DNA from: Pontibacillus halophilus JSM 076056 = DSM 19796
Lineage (GTDB): Bacteria > Bacillota > Bacilli > Bacillales > BH030062
Assembly (NCBI RefSeq): GCF_000425205.1
Contig: NZ_AULI01000002.1
Coordinates: forward strand, 62,001-126,000
Direction: 5' to 3'
Length of the DNA: 64,000 nt
Below are positions 49,852-58,587 of the stretch, one piece after another. Numbering within the stretch: the first letter of the stretch is position 1; every line of letters starts with the position of its first letter. The notes beneath the pieces were generated by a model. That model had not been told where the DNA came from, searched no databases, and was given only the letters and a program-made list of their open reading frames with translations. The translations under genes and the position numbers were made by a program.

Positions 49852-51045
49852 TTAATTAGAACTAACTTTATTCCCATACACATTTAATTGCGCAATCCGA
49901 TTCACTGCTTCTTTAATGCGTTCTGTAGACTCTAGGAGCCCGATTCGGACAAAGCCTTCTCCCGCTTCACCAAACCCGTTACCAGGAGCTACGATGACGG
50001 AACACTTCTCCATCAGTTCAGTTGCAAACCCTTCAGAAGTGAAGCCTTCTGGCACTGGCATCCATGCGAAGAATGAACCTTTGGATGGATGAATAGGACA
50101 CCCAATCCTATGTAATTCTTGAACAAGTACGTCTCTTCTCTCTTCATAAAGTTCAACACATTGTTGAACCACATCCTGCGGCCCTGTTAAGGCAGCTGCA
50201 GCTGCTTCCTGAATTGCACCGAAAATACTGCAGTAGTAATGGTTCTGGAAGGTCTCAATGGCATGTACGACACTTCGGTTCCCAACCGCAAACGCAATTC
50301 TCCACCCTGCCATGTTATAGGTTTTAGACATCGTATAAATTTCGACCCCTACATTTTTGGAACCTTCTGTTTGTAGAAAGCTTATTGGTTTCTCTCCATC
50401 AAATCCGATTGCTCCATACGCAAAGTCATGAACGACACATACATCATGCTGTTCTGCCAAGGCGACGGTTTCTTCGAAGAACTTAGGAGTCGCTATACCA
50501 GCAGTAGGGTTGTTTGGGTAATTTAATAACATTAATTTCGCCTTTTCGAACGTTTCATTGCTAATAGCCCTATAGTCAGGAAGATAATCGTTTTCGTGTT
50601 TTAAAGGCATTCTGTGCATGGAAGCCCCTGCTAGAGCAACTCCAGATAAATAATCAGGGTACCCTGGGTCTGGTACAAGCGCAAGGTCTCCCTCATCTAG
50701 AAAGCACTCACATACCTCCACTAATCCAGTCTTACCACCAAATAGAATAGCAACCTCTTCAGTTGGGTCCAATGTAACATCATATTCCCGCTTATAAAAC
50801 GTCGCCACAGCTTCCTTCAAATACTGAAATCCCGTGAATGGTGCGTATTTATGATTGATTGGGTCCTCAGCCCCTTTTTGTAGAGCTTCAACAATATGTT
50901 CAGGTGTTGGTTGATCTGGGTTTCCTTGGCCTAAGTTTATTACGCTTTCGGTCGTAGCATGTAAATCTTTCGCTTGCTTCTCAAGTCTTGCAAAGAACTG
51001 TTCTGGTAAACGTCTTACTTTACTTGATGGTTGAAATTCCTTCAT
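49852..51045 (-). CDS. PLP-dependent class I aminotransferase, MtnE/MtnV-like
   Basis: A 397-residue fold-type I aminotransferase. The substrate/PLP motifs are NLGQGNPDQPTPEHIVEAL near residue 37, NYPNNPTAG near residue 174, the PLP lysine in YTMSKTYNMAGWRIAF near residue 237 and the carboxylate-binding Arg in FVRIGLLES near residue 372. The sequence strongly resembles Bacillus MtnE (YkrV), which transaminates ketomethylthiobutyrate to methionine in the salvage pathway (from memory). No other mtn gene or SAM riboswitch lies nearby, so methionine specificity is not assured. AAGGGATGTGTAGAT precedes the ATG. Confidence 0.85.
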   Translation of the reverse strand: MKEFQPSSKVRRLPEQFFARLEKQAKDLHATTESVINLGQGNPDQPTPEHIVEALQKGAEDPINHKYAPFTGFQYLKEAVATFYKREYDVTLDPTEEVAILFGGKTGLVEVCECFLDEGDLALVPDPGYPDYLSGVALAGASMHRMPLKHENDYLPDYRAISNETFEKAKLMLLNYPNNPTAGIATPKFFEETVALAEQHDVCVVHDFAYGAIGFDGEKPISFLQTEGSKNVGVEIYTMSKTYNMAGWRIAFAVGNRSVVHAIETFQNHYYCSIFGAIQEAAAAALTGPQDVVQQCVELYEERRDVLVQELHRIGCPIHPSKGSFFAWMPVPEGFTSEGFATELMEKCSVIVAPGNGFGEAGEGFVRIGLLESTERIKEAVNRIAQLNVYGNKVSSN

Positions 51046-51144
51046 ATCTACACATCCCTTTCAACATTTGCTATGGAACTGATGGTACCCTCTATGCTAC
51101 ACTTTGTAAAGAATTTTCAGATTTCAAAGGGGTGTGTTGAACGT

Positions 51145-51279
51145 ATGGACGATTGCAAGTCCCATGATAATGAAAAGAATGATCGAGATCGCATGGGCTG
51201 CGTAGCTGATGGGTGCGGCTTACTAGGATGCTTACCTCTTTCTTCCATATTAATTGTTGTTCTTCTCTTTATTACTTAA
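51145..51279 (+). CDS. Small Cys-rich protein with C-terminal membrane helix
   Basis: A 44-codon gene, MDDCKSHDNEKNDRDRMGCV then ADGCGLLGCLPLSSILIVVL and LFIT. The charged N-terminal half has one Cys, followed by three Cys spaced every five residues and then a hydrophobic helix. AAAGGGGTG lies about ten bases upstream. I do not recognise a family, and the assignment as a gene rests on this architecture and the ribosome-binding site. It is divergent from the MtnE-like gene. Confidence 0.55.
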   Translation: MDDCKSHDNEKNDRDRMGCVADGCGLLGCLPLSSILIVVLLFIT

Positions 51280-51305
51280 GGTTTAGCTTTTTCTATTATT
51301 ACTGT

Positions 51306-51320
51306 TCGGAGTTGCTACTA
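51306..51320. repeat. 15-bp direct repeat, copy 2
   Basis: TCGGAGTTGCTACTA, identical to the copy at 49833-49847, located 26 bases after the small Cys-rich gene. Confidence 0.6.
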
Positions 51321-51362
51321 TGTAGATTTAAAGAATATGGAGACAACATAAAGACCCAGCCA

Positions 51363-52412
51363 TTATGACTGAGCCTCTACCCGTATATATTGTGGTGCGA
51401 TTGTGGTGTTTAATTTCCCGCGTATTTTTTTAACCCGGTTCTGTTCTCCTTCCAGCCACCGTTTCAAGTTAAACGGAACTGGACGGTTGTAACCGCCGAG
51501 GGTGAACCATACATCCATCGTCTTTGGAAAGTATCCAATTGTATGGATGGTACCTGCCCAGTGGTCATATTCTTCAGAAAAGATTGGACCTTCAGGGTCA
51601 TTTAAATAGCGGAAGGCTTCTGCCCCGCTTTGGAATGGGTCTCTTCCTTGCATGTCTTTCATTCGTCTTTTGGAATCGTCCATGTGACGTCGGTTTTCAC
51701 CTGTTAACCGGTCAAAGTGGTTCGTACAGTAATTCCCTTCATAATGGGCAACACCTCTAGGCGACCCTTCTACGACAACTGTACGCCCGCTTCTATCCAT
51801 GATGACGTAGTTAAATGAAGTTCGGTGTGGCACCTTATACAACAAGTCAATTGCCTCATCGACTGTTCGGCAATATTCGAGCACCATACGAGTCAATATG
51901 ACGCAGATAAACCCGTCTCCTGGTTTAATTCGATTGACGAAATTGTAACCAATCACAAGTCCTTCCTCATTCATCCCATCCGCTCGTCCAATAATACGCT
52001 GAGCAGGCCCAATGGTTGCATAGCCGTTGTCTGGTTTAGAGAGAACAAATCGACCATCGTAAGGCTCTGGTGTAAAATCGTAATTTCGAATGAAATAATC
52101 ATCACCTGTGAAGATGGAGCATCCAGATTTAATCCAGTCCTGTTGATATCCACTATACTCTCGAACCGTCTCTTCAATCGACCAGCCTAATCCATCAGCA
52201 AGCCCGATGAGTTCTTCCCATAAGGACGGAGCAAACTTCAAGAGGAGTCGTTTCGCCTCTTCAATGTCTACTGTAAACCGTTTGCGTAGTTTTTCTTGTT
52301 TTTGTTTATGCGCTTCTAAGATTGGAGTGCCAATGAGTTGTTCTCCTTGCTGGCGCCCCATTTCGTAATAGCTACCGCTTGTTTCAATTACATTTGAATA
52401 GATGTCGATCAT
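51363..52412 (-). CDS. C45 family autoproteolytic acyltransferase/hydrolase
   Basis: A 349-residue Ntn-hydrolase of the C45/acyl-CoA:6-aminopenicillanate acyltransferase-like or choloylglycine hydrolase-like group. The probable nucleophile, exposed after autoprocessing, is Cys in WIKSGCSIFTGDDYFIRNYD near residue 97. IGRADGMNEEGLVIGYNFVN near residue 142 and the catalytic-core Asn in GNYCTNHFD near residue 230 are typical. The natural substrate is unknown. AGGGAGATGCAGCT precedes the ATG. The next upstream gene is 70 bases away in the same orientation, so an operon is possible. Confidence 0.85.
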   Translation of the reverse strand: MIDIYSNVIETSGSYYEMGRQQGEQLIGTPILEAHKQKQEKLRKRFTVDIEEAKRLLLKFAPSLWEELIGLADGLGWSIEETVREYSGYQQDWIKSGCSIFTGDDYFIRNYDFTPEPYDGRFVLSKPDNGYATIGPAQRIIGRADGMNEEGLVIGYNFVNRIKPGDGFICVILTRMVLEYCRTVDEAIDLLYKVPHRTSFNYVIMDRSGRTVVVEGSPRGVAHYEGNYCTNHFDRLTGENRRHMDDSKRRMKDMQGRDPFQSGAEAFRYLNDPEGPIFSEEYDHWAGTIHTIGYFPKTMDVWFTLGGYNRPVPFNLKRWLEGEQNRVKKIRGKLNTTIAPQYIRVEAQS

Positions 52413-52484
52413 AGCTGCATCTCCCTAATGGATAAGTTGCCTCCTCATCATGAGACAAACGCCACAATCCTGCAACTTTATTGC

Positions 52485-53330
52485 TTATGAATTGTTCATC
52501 GTCATTGCCCAGTCTTCTAACAGTTCAACCGTTTTCTTGGATTTCAATAACGAATTATGATCCTCTTCAGGAAGTTCAACATATAAATGATTCGTTTGCT
52601 TCTTCCACCATTTATGCAATTTAGAAGAGTCTGTTACTTCGTCCTCACTTCCAATGGCGGCTATGATGGGTTTCTCGATTCGAGAAAAGAAATCTTTCGG
52701 GATTGAAGGTACGAATCGAGACACTAAGAGACGGAAACTCAGCGAAAGCGTTGACGCCTCATCGAATTCATCTGGAATTGTGGCAACCTTCTCATGAGAC
52801 CATCTAGCAATATTAAACCGGTTTAGAAAATAAAGAAGAAAGATTTTCTTCATCTTAAGCTCGTAGCCCTCTTCCTGACCATTTCCTTCAGGGCGTCTAT
52901 ACACCTGAAGAGAAGGATGAAAGAATGGGGATAAAAACACATAACCATCCCCAAAATCGCGGTTATACGAGAGTAGTCTCAAAAGATTCGCACATCCCAT
53001 AGAATGCCCCACCCAATACACTCTTGAATACCCTTTTTGACGTAGCTGATTCAACAGCGCTTCAAGATCTCGATCATAGGTTCCGACCATTGGAATGTCC
53101 CCTCTCGGATGTCCAAGGTCATAGCCACGTAGAGTAGGGACAACAACATCACCTACTTCTTTCAGATGCATGCCGAAATCGTGAAGCGCCCTCATTTCAG
53201 CTGTAATACCATGAACCACAACCCACACAGAATCTGTTTGTTTATGCTGATGCTTCTTATACCATCTGTACGGGAGACTTCGCTTGTCGTGAGCAGTATA
53301 TTGTTCTCGGCTAAAGTGCTCAATACCCAT
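52485..53330 (-). CDS. Alpha/beta hydrolase
   Basis: A 281-residue protein with the alpha/beta-hydrolase fold. The oxyanion region is VVVHGITAEMRAL near residue 36, the nucleophile elbow is GHSMGCANLLRLL near residue 112 (GxSxG), and the likely acid Asp and His are in IGSEDEVTDSS and EEDHNSLL. Lipase, esterase or lysophospholipase activity is possible (the serine-aminopeptidase-like subgroup). The start is uncertain: ATG 53330 has only a weak GGTGA site, and the frame stays open to a GTG at 53444. It may be cotranscribed with the downstream C45 gene. Confidence 0.8.
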   Translation of the reverse strand: MGIEHFSREQYTAHDKRSLPYRWYKKHQHKQTDSVWVVVHGITAEMRALHDFGMHLKEVGDVVVPTLRGYDLGHPRGDIPMVGTYDRDLEALLNQLRQKGYSRVYWVGHSMGCANLLRLLSYNRDFGDGYVFLSPFFHPSLQVYRRPEGNGQEEGYELKMKKIFLLYFLNRFNIARWSHEKVATIPDEFDEASTLSLSFRLLVSRFVPSIPKDFFSRIEKPIIAAIGSEDEVTDSSKLHKWWKKQTNHLYVELPEEDHNSLLKSKKTVELLEDWAMTMNNS

Positions 53331-53486
53331 GATTTCACCATACTCTCGAGTTGTTTCGTTCCATACGTATATGTATGTCTCTTTACATTCACATGGCAAT
53401 AGTATCTCCAATATTTGTTGCTTATAATTGCATGTTATGATCACAAACTATACTGACTGATTCTAATGAAAGGTGGGAAACAAGTT

Positions 53487-53747
53487 ATGGAAATGATCGA
53501 TCCTAAAGATGTAAAACCTGGCGATGAGGTGTACGTAATTTATAGAAACCCTCATACCCCAACCGTATCCAATATTAAACCAGCAGAAATTGTCCAACAT
53601 CCAAATGACCCTGGCCAAAATGCTCTTTTCTTGTATGAAACCTACCATCTTATCGAAGAGAACGATGCATTATTTGCTTCTGAACAAGCGGCCCAAGAAG
53701 CATTTGACCAAATCTATTCTGACGAACCCGACGAGACATTTATTTAA
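53487..53747 (+). CDS. SplA-like regulator protein
   Basis: An 86-residue protein, MEMIDPKDVKPGDEVYVIYR at the start, then NPHTPTVSNIKPAEIVQHPN and LFLYETYHLIEENDALFASE. This matches SplA, the TRAP-like negative regulator of the splAB spore photoproduct lyase operon in Bacillus (from memory). The usual partner splB is not adjacent; acylphosphatase follows instead. The ATG at 53487 follows AAAGGTGGGAAACAAGTT. The name is a moderate-confidence recognition. Confidence 0.7.
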   Translation: MEMIDPKDVKPGDEVYVIYRNPHTPTVSNIKPAEIVQHPNDPGQNALFLYETYHLIEENDALFASEQAAQEAFDQIYSDEPDETFI

Positions 53748-53811
53748 ATTGTTTAATCTCTCCATGAATCGGTTATGGGATACCGTAAACGAAGATGGAA
53801 GAGGTGATTGT

Positions 53812-54084
53812 ATGCGAACGATTCATATGACTGTAGAAGGGCGCGTTCAAGGTGTTGGATTTCGCTTTTCTGCTCAACAAAAGGCTAAAGAATTTGACGT
53901 TACAGGTTGGGTCCAAAACCAACGGAATGGCTCCGTTGAACTTGAAGCACAGGGCGAAGAAACTCGCATTCAATCGTTTATAGAAGCAATTAAGCACGGT
54001 CCCAGTCCATACGCGAAAGTGACTAATACAACGGTTACAGATGTGGACGACGCCCCCTCCTATCAACTATTCCAAGTGAAATAA
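53812..54084 (+). CDS. acyP: Acylphosphatase
   Basis: A 90-residue enzyme hydrolysing carboxyl-phosphate mixed anhydrides. Catalytic Arg lies in VQGVGFRFSAQQ near residue 18 and catalytic Asn in GWVQNQRNGSVEL near residue 36, both intact. The length is that of the family. GAGGTG lies seven bases before the ATG at 53812. It lies 64 bases after the SplA-like gene on the same strand and ends at a long terminator. Confidence 0.92.
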   Translation: MRTIHMTVEGRVQGVGFRFSAQQKAKEFDVTGWVQNQRNGSVELEAQGEETRIQSFIEAIKHGPSPYAKVTNTTVTDVDDAPSYQLFQVK

Positions 54085-54120
54085 ACAATGAGCCTGTCTA
54101 TACTGACAGGCTCATTGTTT
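54083..54120. terminator. Bidirectional terminator
   Basis: Perfect 16-bp hairpin AAACAATGAGCCTGTC with loop TATACT, shared by acyP and the converging SDR gene. Confidence 0.85.
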
Positions 54121-54125
54121 ATTTC

Positions 54126-54866
54126 TTACTTTTTCATTGGTCTTACGATTACTTCATTGACATTTACATAGCTTGGTTGTGTGACAGCATAGACAACGGA
54201 ATGAGCAATATCCTCCGACTCAAGCGTAATGCGTCCTTCTCGGTCTTTGAACATAGCAAGTACTTCTTCGTCCGTGATATGCTCTGGCAACTCTGTCGAA
54301 ACAGCACCGGGAGAAATATTCGTGACACGGACTCCCGTGCCTGAAAGTTCCTTCTCCATTCCATAAGAAAGAGCTTTAACCGCATATTTTGTTGCGCTAT
54401 AGACCGTACTAGATGGGAAAACCTCATGTCCCGCTACAGAAGAAACATTAATGAAATGCCCGCTGCCCTGTTCAATCATTGATGGCAACGCAGCATGTAT
54501 CCCATATAAGACACCTTTAATGTTCACATCCACCATTTGTTCCCATTCATGTACCTTGTCATTTTTCAAGAAGGAAAGCAACATCACCCCTGCGTTATTC
54601 ACAAAGAAATCGACTCCACCAAATGTTTCCTTTGTAACTTCGACCAACCGCTCTACATCATCTTTTTTCGTTACGTCTGTTTCCACAACTTTAACTCCAA
54701 CTTCGTATTCATTCGTTAATTCTTCAGCTAGGTCGTTTAACCGTTCTTCACGTCTAGCAGCTAATACAACGTTTGCTCCTTCGTTCGCTAAAGACCTGGC
54801 AGTTGCCGCACCAATTCCGCTACTCGCACCTGTAATAATGGCTGTCTTGCCTGATAATTGTCCCAC
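54126..54866 (-). CDS. Short-chain dehydrogenase/reductase (YdfG-like group)
   Basis: A 246-residue classical SDR: TGASSGIG cofactor loop near residue 13, AARREERLNDL (NADP-type arginines) near residue 37, NNAGVM near residue 88, catalytic Ser in NVSSVAGHEV near residue 140, YSATK near residue 154, and ISPGAVSTELPEHITDEEVL. The last pattern is common in serine/3-hydroxy acid dehydrogenase-like SDRs (YdfG group), but the substrate is unproven. It starts with GTG at 54866, seven bases after AAGGAGG. Confidence 0.88.
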   Translation of the reverse strand: MGQLSGKTAIITGASSGIGAATARSLANEGANVVLAARREERLNDLAEELTNEYEVGVKVVETDVTKKDDVERLVEVTKETFGGVDFFVNNAGVMLLSFLKNDKVHEWEQMVDVNIKGVLYGIHAALPSMIEQGSGHFINVSSVAGHEVFPSSTVYSATKYAVKALSYGMEKELSGTGVRVTNISPGAVSTELPEHITDEEVLAMFKDREGRITLESEDIAHSVVYAVTQPSYVNVNEVIVRPMKK

Positions 54867-55032
54867 ACTACTTCCTCCTTATCGTTAACTAACAGTATGA
54901 ACGATACCCCTCTACACGTCTCCTTATGCGTCATTCTATAAAAAGAATGTTCCTTATCTAGAATGAATAGTGTTAGAATAGAGACTGGTTTGTCTTAGAA
55001 CCAAATTCATTGAACAGAAAGGAAGTTTCATA

Positions 55033-56157
55033 ATGAGCACAAACGTGAAGCTTCATCCAATCACACCGTCCTATGACCCTTGGGAAGCCTATATGGACGT
55101 TAAAGAACATGGAGACATGGTACTCTCCAATATAGAATTCACAACGACAACCCTATGTAACATGCGGTGCGAGCATTGTGCAGTAGGTTACACATTGTCT
55201 AATAAAGACCCTGATGCGCTACCTCTTGACTTGTTAATACAGCGGTTAGAGGAAATTCCTCATTTACGTACGTTTAGCATTACTGGCGGAGAACCGATGC
55301 TCTCAAAGAAATCTGTAGAGAACTACGTCGTTCCCTTGTTGAAATACGCGCATGAACGAGGCGTTCGAACACAAATCAATTCTAATTTAACACTTCCATT
55401 CGAGAGATACGAAGCCATTATCCCTTATCTTGACGTGCTACATATTTCACACAATTGGGGTACACTCGACGAATTTGTCGAGACTGGGTTTGCTCGTATG
55501 GAACGTAAACCATCAGAAGAGAAGCGAGAAAACTATTTTCATCGCATGGTTGAGAACTCACAACGCCTCTCAGCAGCAGGTGTCATGGTTTCAGCGGAAA
55601 CGATGATTAATAAACGGACCTTTCCTTACTTGGAGCAAATTCATGATCATGTAAAGGAAATGGGATGTGCAAGGCATGAGATTCATCCTATGTACCCTGT
55701 AGACTTTGCAAGTGCATTAGAGACCGTGACATTGGAAGAAATGCGTGATGCAATCACTCGACTATTGGACCATCGTGATGAGGATTTATGGATGCTGTTT
55801 GGTACACTGCCATTCTATCCATGTAGCACATCAAAAGAAGATTTAGATTTGCAACAACGTCTTTATCAATCTAAGAATGTAACTGTTAGAAACGACCCAG
55901 ATGGACGCTCACGATTAAACGTGAATATCTTTAGTGGCGAGGTCATTGTTACCGACTTTGGAGATGAACCAGCACTTGGCAACATCGAACATACGAAATT
56001 GACAGACGCTTATGAACAATGGATGGCAACGGACACAGCAAAAAGCCTGAATTGTCATTGTCCAGCCGTTCAGTGTCTCGGACCAAACGTTCTCGTAAAG
56101 AATACCTACTACCAAGATGTAGATTTCCAGCAACGAGAGACCAAGCTTACACGTTAA
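55033..56157 (+). CDS. yfkAB: Radical SAM/CxCxxxxC-motif protein YfkAB
   Basis: A 374-residue radical SAM protein. The [4Fe-4S] cluster cysteines are CNMRCEHC near residue 37 (CxxxCxxC), followed by ITGGEPMLSKK near residue 78 (GGE motif). The C-terminal part carries the second motif CHCPAVQCLGPN near residue 340, which names the YfkAB group. No substrate is known for YfkAB. GAAAGGAAG precedes the ATG. Monocistronic with a strong terminator. Confidence 0.9.
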   Translation: MSTNVKLHPITPSYDPWEAYMDVKEHGDMVLSNIEFTTTTLCNMRCEHCAVGYTLSNKDPDALPLDLLIQRLEEIPHLRTFSITGGEPMLSKKSVENYVVPLLKYAHERGVRTQINSNLTLPFERYEAIIPYLDVLHISHNWGTLDEFVETGFARMERKPSEEKRENYFHRMVENSQRLSAAGVMVSAETMINKRTFPYLEQIHDHVKEMGCARHEIHPMYPVDFASALETVTLEEMRDAITRLLDHRDEDLWMLFGTLPFYPCSTSKEDLDLQQRLYQSKNVTVRNDPDGRSRLNVNIFSGEVIVTDFGDEPALGNIEHTKLTDAYEQWMATDTAKSLNCHCPAVQCLGPNVLVKNTYYQDVDFQQRETKLTR

Positions 56158-56169
56158 TAAGTCCATAAA

Positions 56170-56212
56170 CCATAAAGAACCCGCCACCATACAGGTAGCG
56201 GGTTCTTTATGG
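56170..56212. terminator. Bidirectional terminator between yfkAB and the LLM gene
   Basis: Perfect 15-bp CCATAAAGAACCCGC stem, extended by ACC/GGT around an internal mismatch. It overlaps neither stop codon. Confidence 0.8.
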
Positions 56213-57163
56213 TTATTCTTCGTGAGGTGGAAAATGAGGTAGAATGTATTCTCCCATTTCCTTCATAACTTCTTCCACAGGTCGGGTGCTACCTGATAAG
56301 GAGATCATCACATGATTCACACCGATTGATTCAAGTTCTTGTAAATGATTGAGAAGCCCCTTCACACCAGTCGTGAGCTTTAGCTTCACCTGTTTAGCAG
56401 CTTGCTCTTGGTCATTACTTAAGTCCAAACTTAACGGCTGAATGAATGCTTTATAGAAACCAGGGTTGTTTGTTTCAGACTTCTCCCGGTACTCTTGTAT
56501 TAATGCCTGCTGTTTCTCCGCTCGTTGAGGATAGAACATCCACCCATCACCATGACTTGAAACCCAATCTAACGTCTGTTGAGCATAACCTGTAAGAAAG
56601 ATTGGAATACGTTTCGTCGGTTTTGGAACTAAATTTGATTGGTCTAGTTGACCTAATGGCGACTGGATAGATGGAAACTCTTCCTGTATCACTCTATTAA
56701 AGTACTCATAGCTTTCCCGAAAGAGCTCACCTCGTCTCATAATATCTACCCCTAACCCTTCGAAATCCTTGCGCCGATCGCCAGAAGATAACCCTAGCAT
56801 GAGTCGCTCAGGAAACAAACGCTCGATGCTACTGACTTCCTTCGCAAGTCGAAGCGGATGTCGTAAGGATAAGACAGAAGCAGCCGTACCTAAATTAATC
56901 TTTGTTGTATGACTGCCTATATAGGTTAGATAAATGAAACTGTCATACACTTGCCCTGTTGCAGGATCTTCGAAAGTTGGGTCCTCCAATAAGACATCTT
57001 GAAACCAAATTGATGTGAATCCGAGCTCTTCAGCAAGTTGCGCACGTTCTGCTTGCCTTTCCAATGTAGGAACACAATGGCCATGATTTTCAATAGGCAT
57101 CGTGAGTCCCACGGTAAGCTTATTTTCTTTTATCATCCGGTCAAAGCCAGTATGACCTGTCAT
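56213..57163 (-). CDS. LLM-class flavin-dependent oxidoreductase
   Basis: A 316-residue TIM-barrel luciferase-like monooxygenase. LAEELGFTSIWFQDVL near residue 41, HTTKINLGTAASVLSLRHPL near residue 84, the conserved GLSSGDRRKDFEGLG near residue 123 (F420/FMN phosphate site) and SHGDGWMFYPQ near residue 205 are family features. The partner flavin reductase and the substrate are unknown. GGGAGCGATTCG precedes the ATG. It is 33 bases downstream of the MFS transporter gene, so the two may be cotranscribed. Confidence 0.87.
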   Translation of the reverse strand: MTGHTGFDRMIKENKLTVGLTMPIENHGHCVPTLERQAERAQLAEELGFTSIWFQDVLLEDPTFEDPATGQVYDSFIYLTYIGSHTTKINLGTAASVLSLRHPLRLAKEVSSIERLFPERLMLGLSSGDRRKDFEGLGVDIMRRGELFRESYEYFNRVIQEEFPSIQSPLGQLDQSNLVPKPTKRIPIFLTGYAQQTLDWVSSHGDGWMFYPQRAEKQQALIQEYREKSETNNPGFYKAFIQPLSLDLSNDQEQAAKQVKLKLTTGVKGLLNHLQELESIGVNHVMISLSGSTRPVEEVMKEMGEYILPHFPPHEE

Positions 57164-57196
57164 CGAATCGCTCCCTTTCTTAAGAAAGGAGGAAAT

Positions 57197-58393
57197 TTAG
57201 TTCTTCTCGAGTTTACCAATTAACGCCGTTAATAGAATGGCACCAACGACCATAATCCCTCCTATCCAAGCAGTATGAATCAATCCGATTGAATCTACAA
57301 CCAATCCGCCTACAAATGAACCAATAGCAATTCCAACGTTAAACGCTGCGATGTTAATTGCAGAAGCTACGTTTACTGCACTTGGAACATATTTCTCAGC
57401 CAACTGAACGACATAGACTTGTAGACCAGGCACGTTCATAAAGGCGAAAAGACCCATCAAGATGATAGTAGCCAGTCCTACAATCTTCATTGGAGCTGTA
57501 AAGGACAAGATAAACAAGATGACCGCTTGGAATATAAACATCGTAAGCAACGCTTTGACTGGGTTTTTATCTGCTGCTTTCCCACCAATCGTATTCCCGA
57601 CTGCGATTGCTACGCCATAAAGAACTAAGATCAAGCTTACGGCATTGGTAGAGTAACCTGTAACATCTTCTAGTAATGGAGCCAAGTACGTGAATACAAC
57701 AAATGTACCTCCATACCCTAGTAACGTAATTAAGAAGACGAGCATGATTCGTCCATTCTTCAATAGTTTAAGCTGGTCTTTCATACTTGCTGGGGGTGCA
57801 TCTTTTAAGTTACGCGGTACAAGAATGGCACTAGATAGAATAGCAATTAGACCTAGAATAGCAACACCAAAGAACGTCGCTCTCCAACCAAATGTTGTTC
57901 CGATGAACGTACCTAGTGGCACACCTGTAACGGTCGCAACCGTCAAACCAGTGAACATAATTGAAATCGCAGAAGCACGTTTGTTCTCTGGTACTAAATC
58001 TCCAGCTATCGTTGCACCAATGGAGAAGAATACACCATGAGCAAATGCTGTAAAGATTCGAGCGAGAATTAAAATCCAGAACGAAGGCGCTAATGCCGCG
58101 GCTAAGTTACCAACGATAAAGACAACCATAATAAGCATGAGTAATGATTTCCGGTTCATTTTATTTGTAGCAACGGTTAGAATAGGAGCACCGAAGGACA
58201 CACCTAATGCATAACCAGATACTAAGATTCCTGCAAGCGTAATCCCAACGCCCATATCATCTGCAATTGTACTTAATATCCCGACGACAACGAATTCCGT
58301 TGTCCCAATTCCAAAGGCACTAATGGCTAAAGCGAGTAGTGCTGGTAAATTTGATTTTTTAGTTTGTTGTACTTGAGCTGCTTGTGCACTCAT
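57197..58393 (-). CDS. MFS drug/sugar-efflux type transporter (YtbD/AraJ-like)
   Basis: A 398-residue transporter with 12 predicted helices. The DHA1 subgroup motif A appears as GAPILTVATNKMNRKSLLM (relaxed) near residue 68, and motif C as TVTGVPLGTFIGTTFGWRAT near residue 155. It is divergent from an HxlR regulator with a palindrome-rich intergenic region, the same arrangement as YtbD/YtcD in B. subtilis. Substrate unknown. Its start follows AGGGGGTAAGAAATTT. Confidence 0.88.
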   Translation of the reverse strand: MSAQAAQVQQTKKSNLPALLALAISAFGIGTTEFVVVGILSTIADDMGVGITLAGILVSGYALGVSFGAPILTVATNKMNRKSLLMLIMVVFIVGNLAAALAPSFWILILARIFTAFAHGVFFSIGATIAGDLVPENKRASAISIMFTGLTVATVTGVPLGTFIGTTFGWRATFFGVAILGLIAILSSAILVPRNLKDAPPASMKDQLKLLKNGRIMLVFLITLLGYGGTFVVFTYLAPLLEDVTGYSTNAVSLILVLYGVAIAVGNTIGGKAADKNPVKALLTMFIFQAVILFILSFTAPMKIVGLATIILMGLFAFMNVPGLQVYVVQLAEKYVPSAVNVASAINIAAFNVGIAIGSFVGGLVVDSIGLIHTAWIGGIMVVGAILLTALIGKLEKN

Positions 58394-58515
58394 AAATTTC
58401 TTACCCCCTAAAAATATCCTAAAAATTTAGTTACCAACCGAAGAACACGCGGTAAGGGCGTGCATCTAATTGGCACAACGTTATTATGTCGGATATACTA
58501 CTAAGAGAAAAGTAC

Positions 58516-58569
58516 GCACTTTAAAGTGCAGTAGGTACAAATAAGTACAGTAGGTACTTTAAAGTAACC
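58516..58569. promoter_or_regulatory. Operator region of the HxlR regulator
   Basis: Two palindromes share ACTTTAAAGT: GCACTTTAAAGTGC at 58516-58529 and TACTTTAAAGTA at 58555-58566, centres 38 bases apart. CAGTAGGTAC is repeated directly at 58529 and 58548. They lie between the divergent transporter and regulator genes. Confidence 0.7.
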
Positions 58570-58587
58570 ATAAGGAGAGATTCATGA

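Noticed and set aside
49852-51144. SAM riboswitch for the MtnE-like gene
   Set aside because: Only about 100 bases separate it from the divergent small gene, with no S-box motifs or terminator hairpin upstream of the start.
57690-58040. 116-codon open frame antisense to the MFS transporter
   Set aside because: It is the mirror of a well-supported membrane-protein gene and has no recognisable features of its own.
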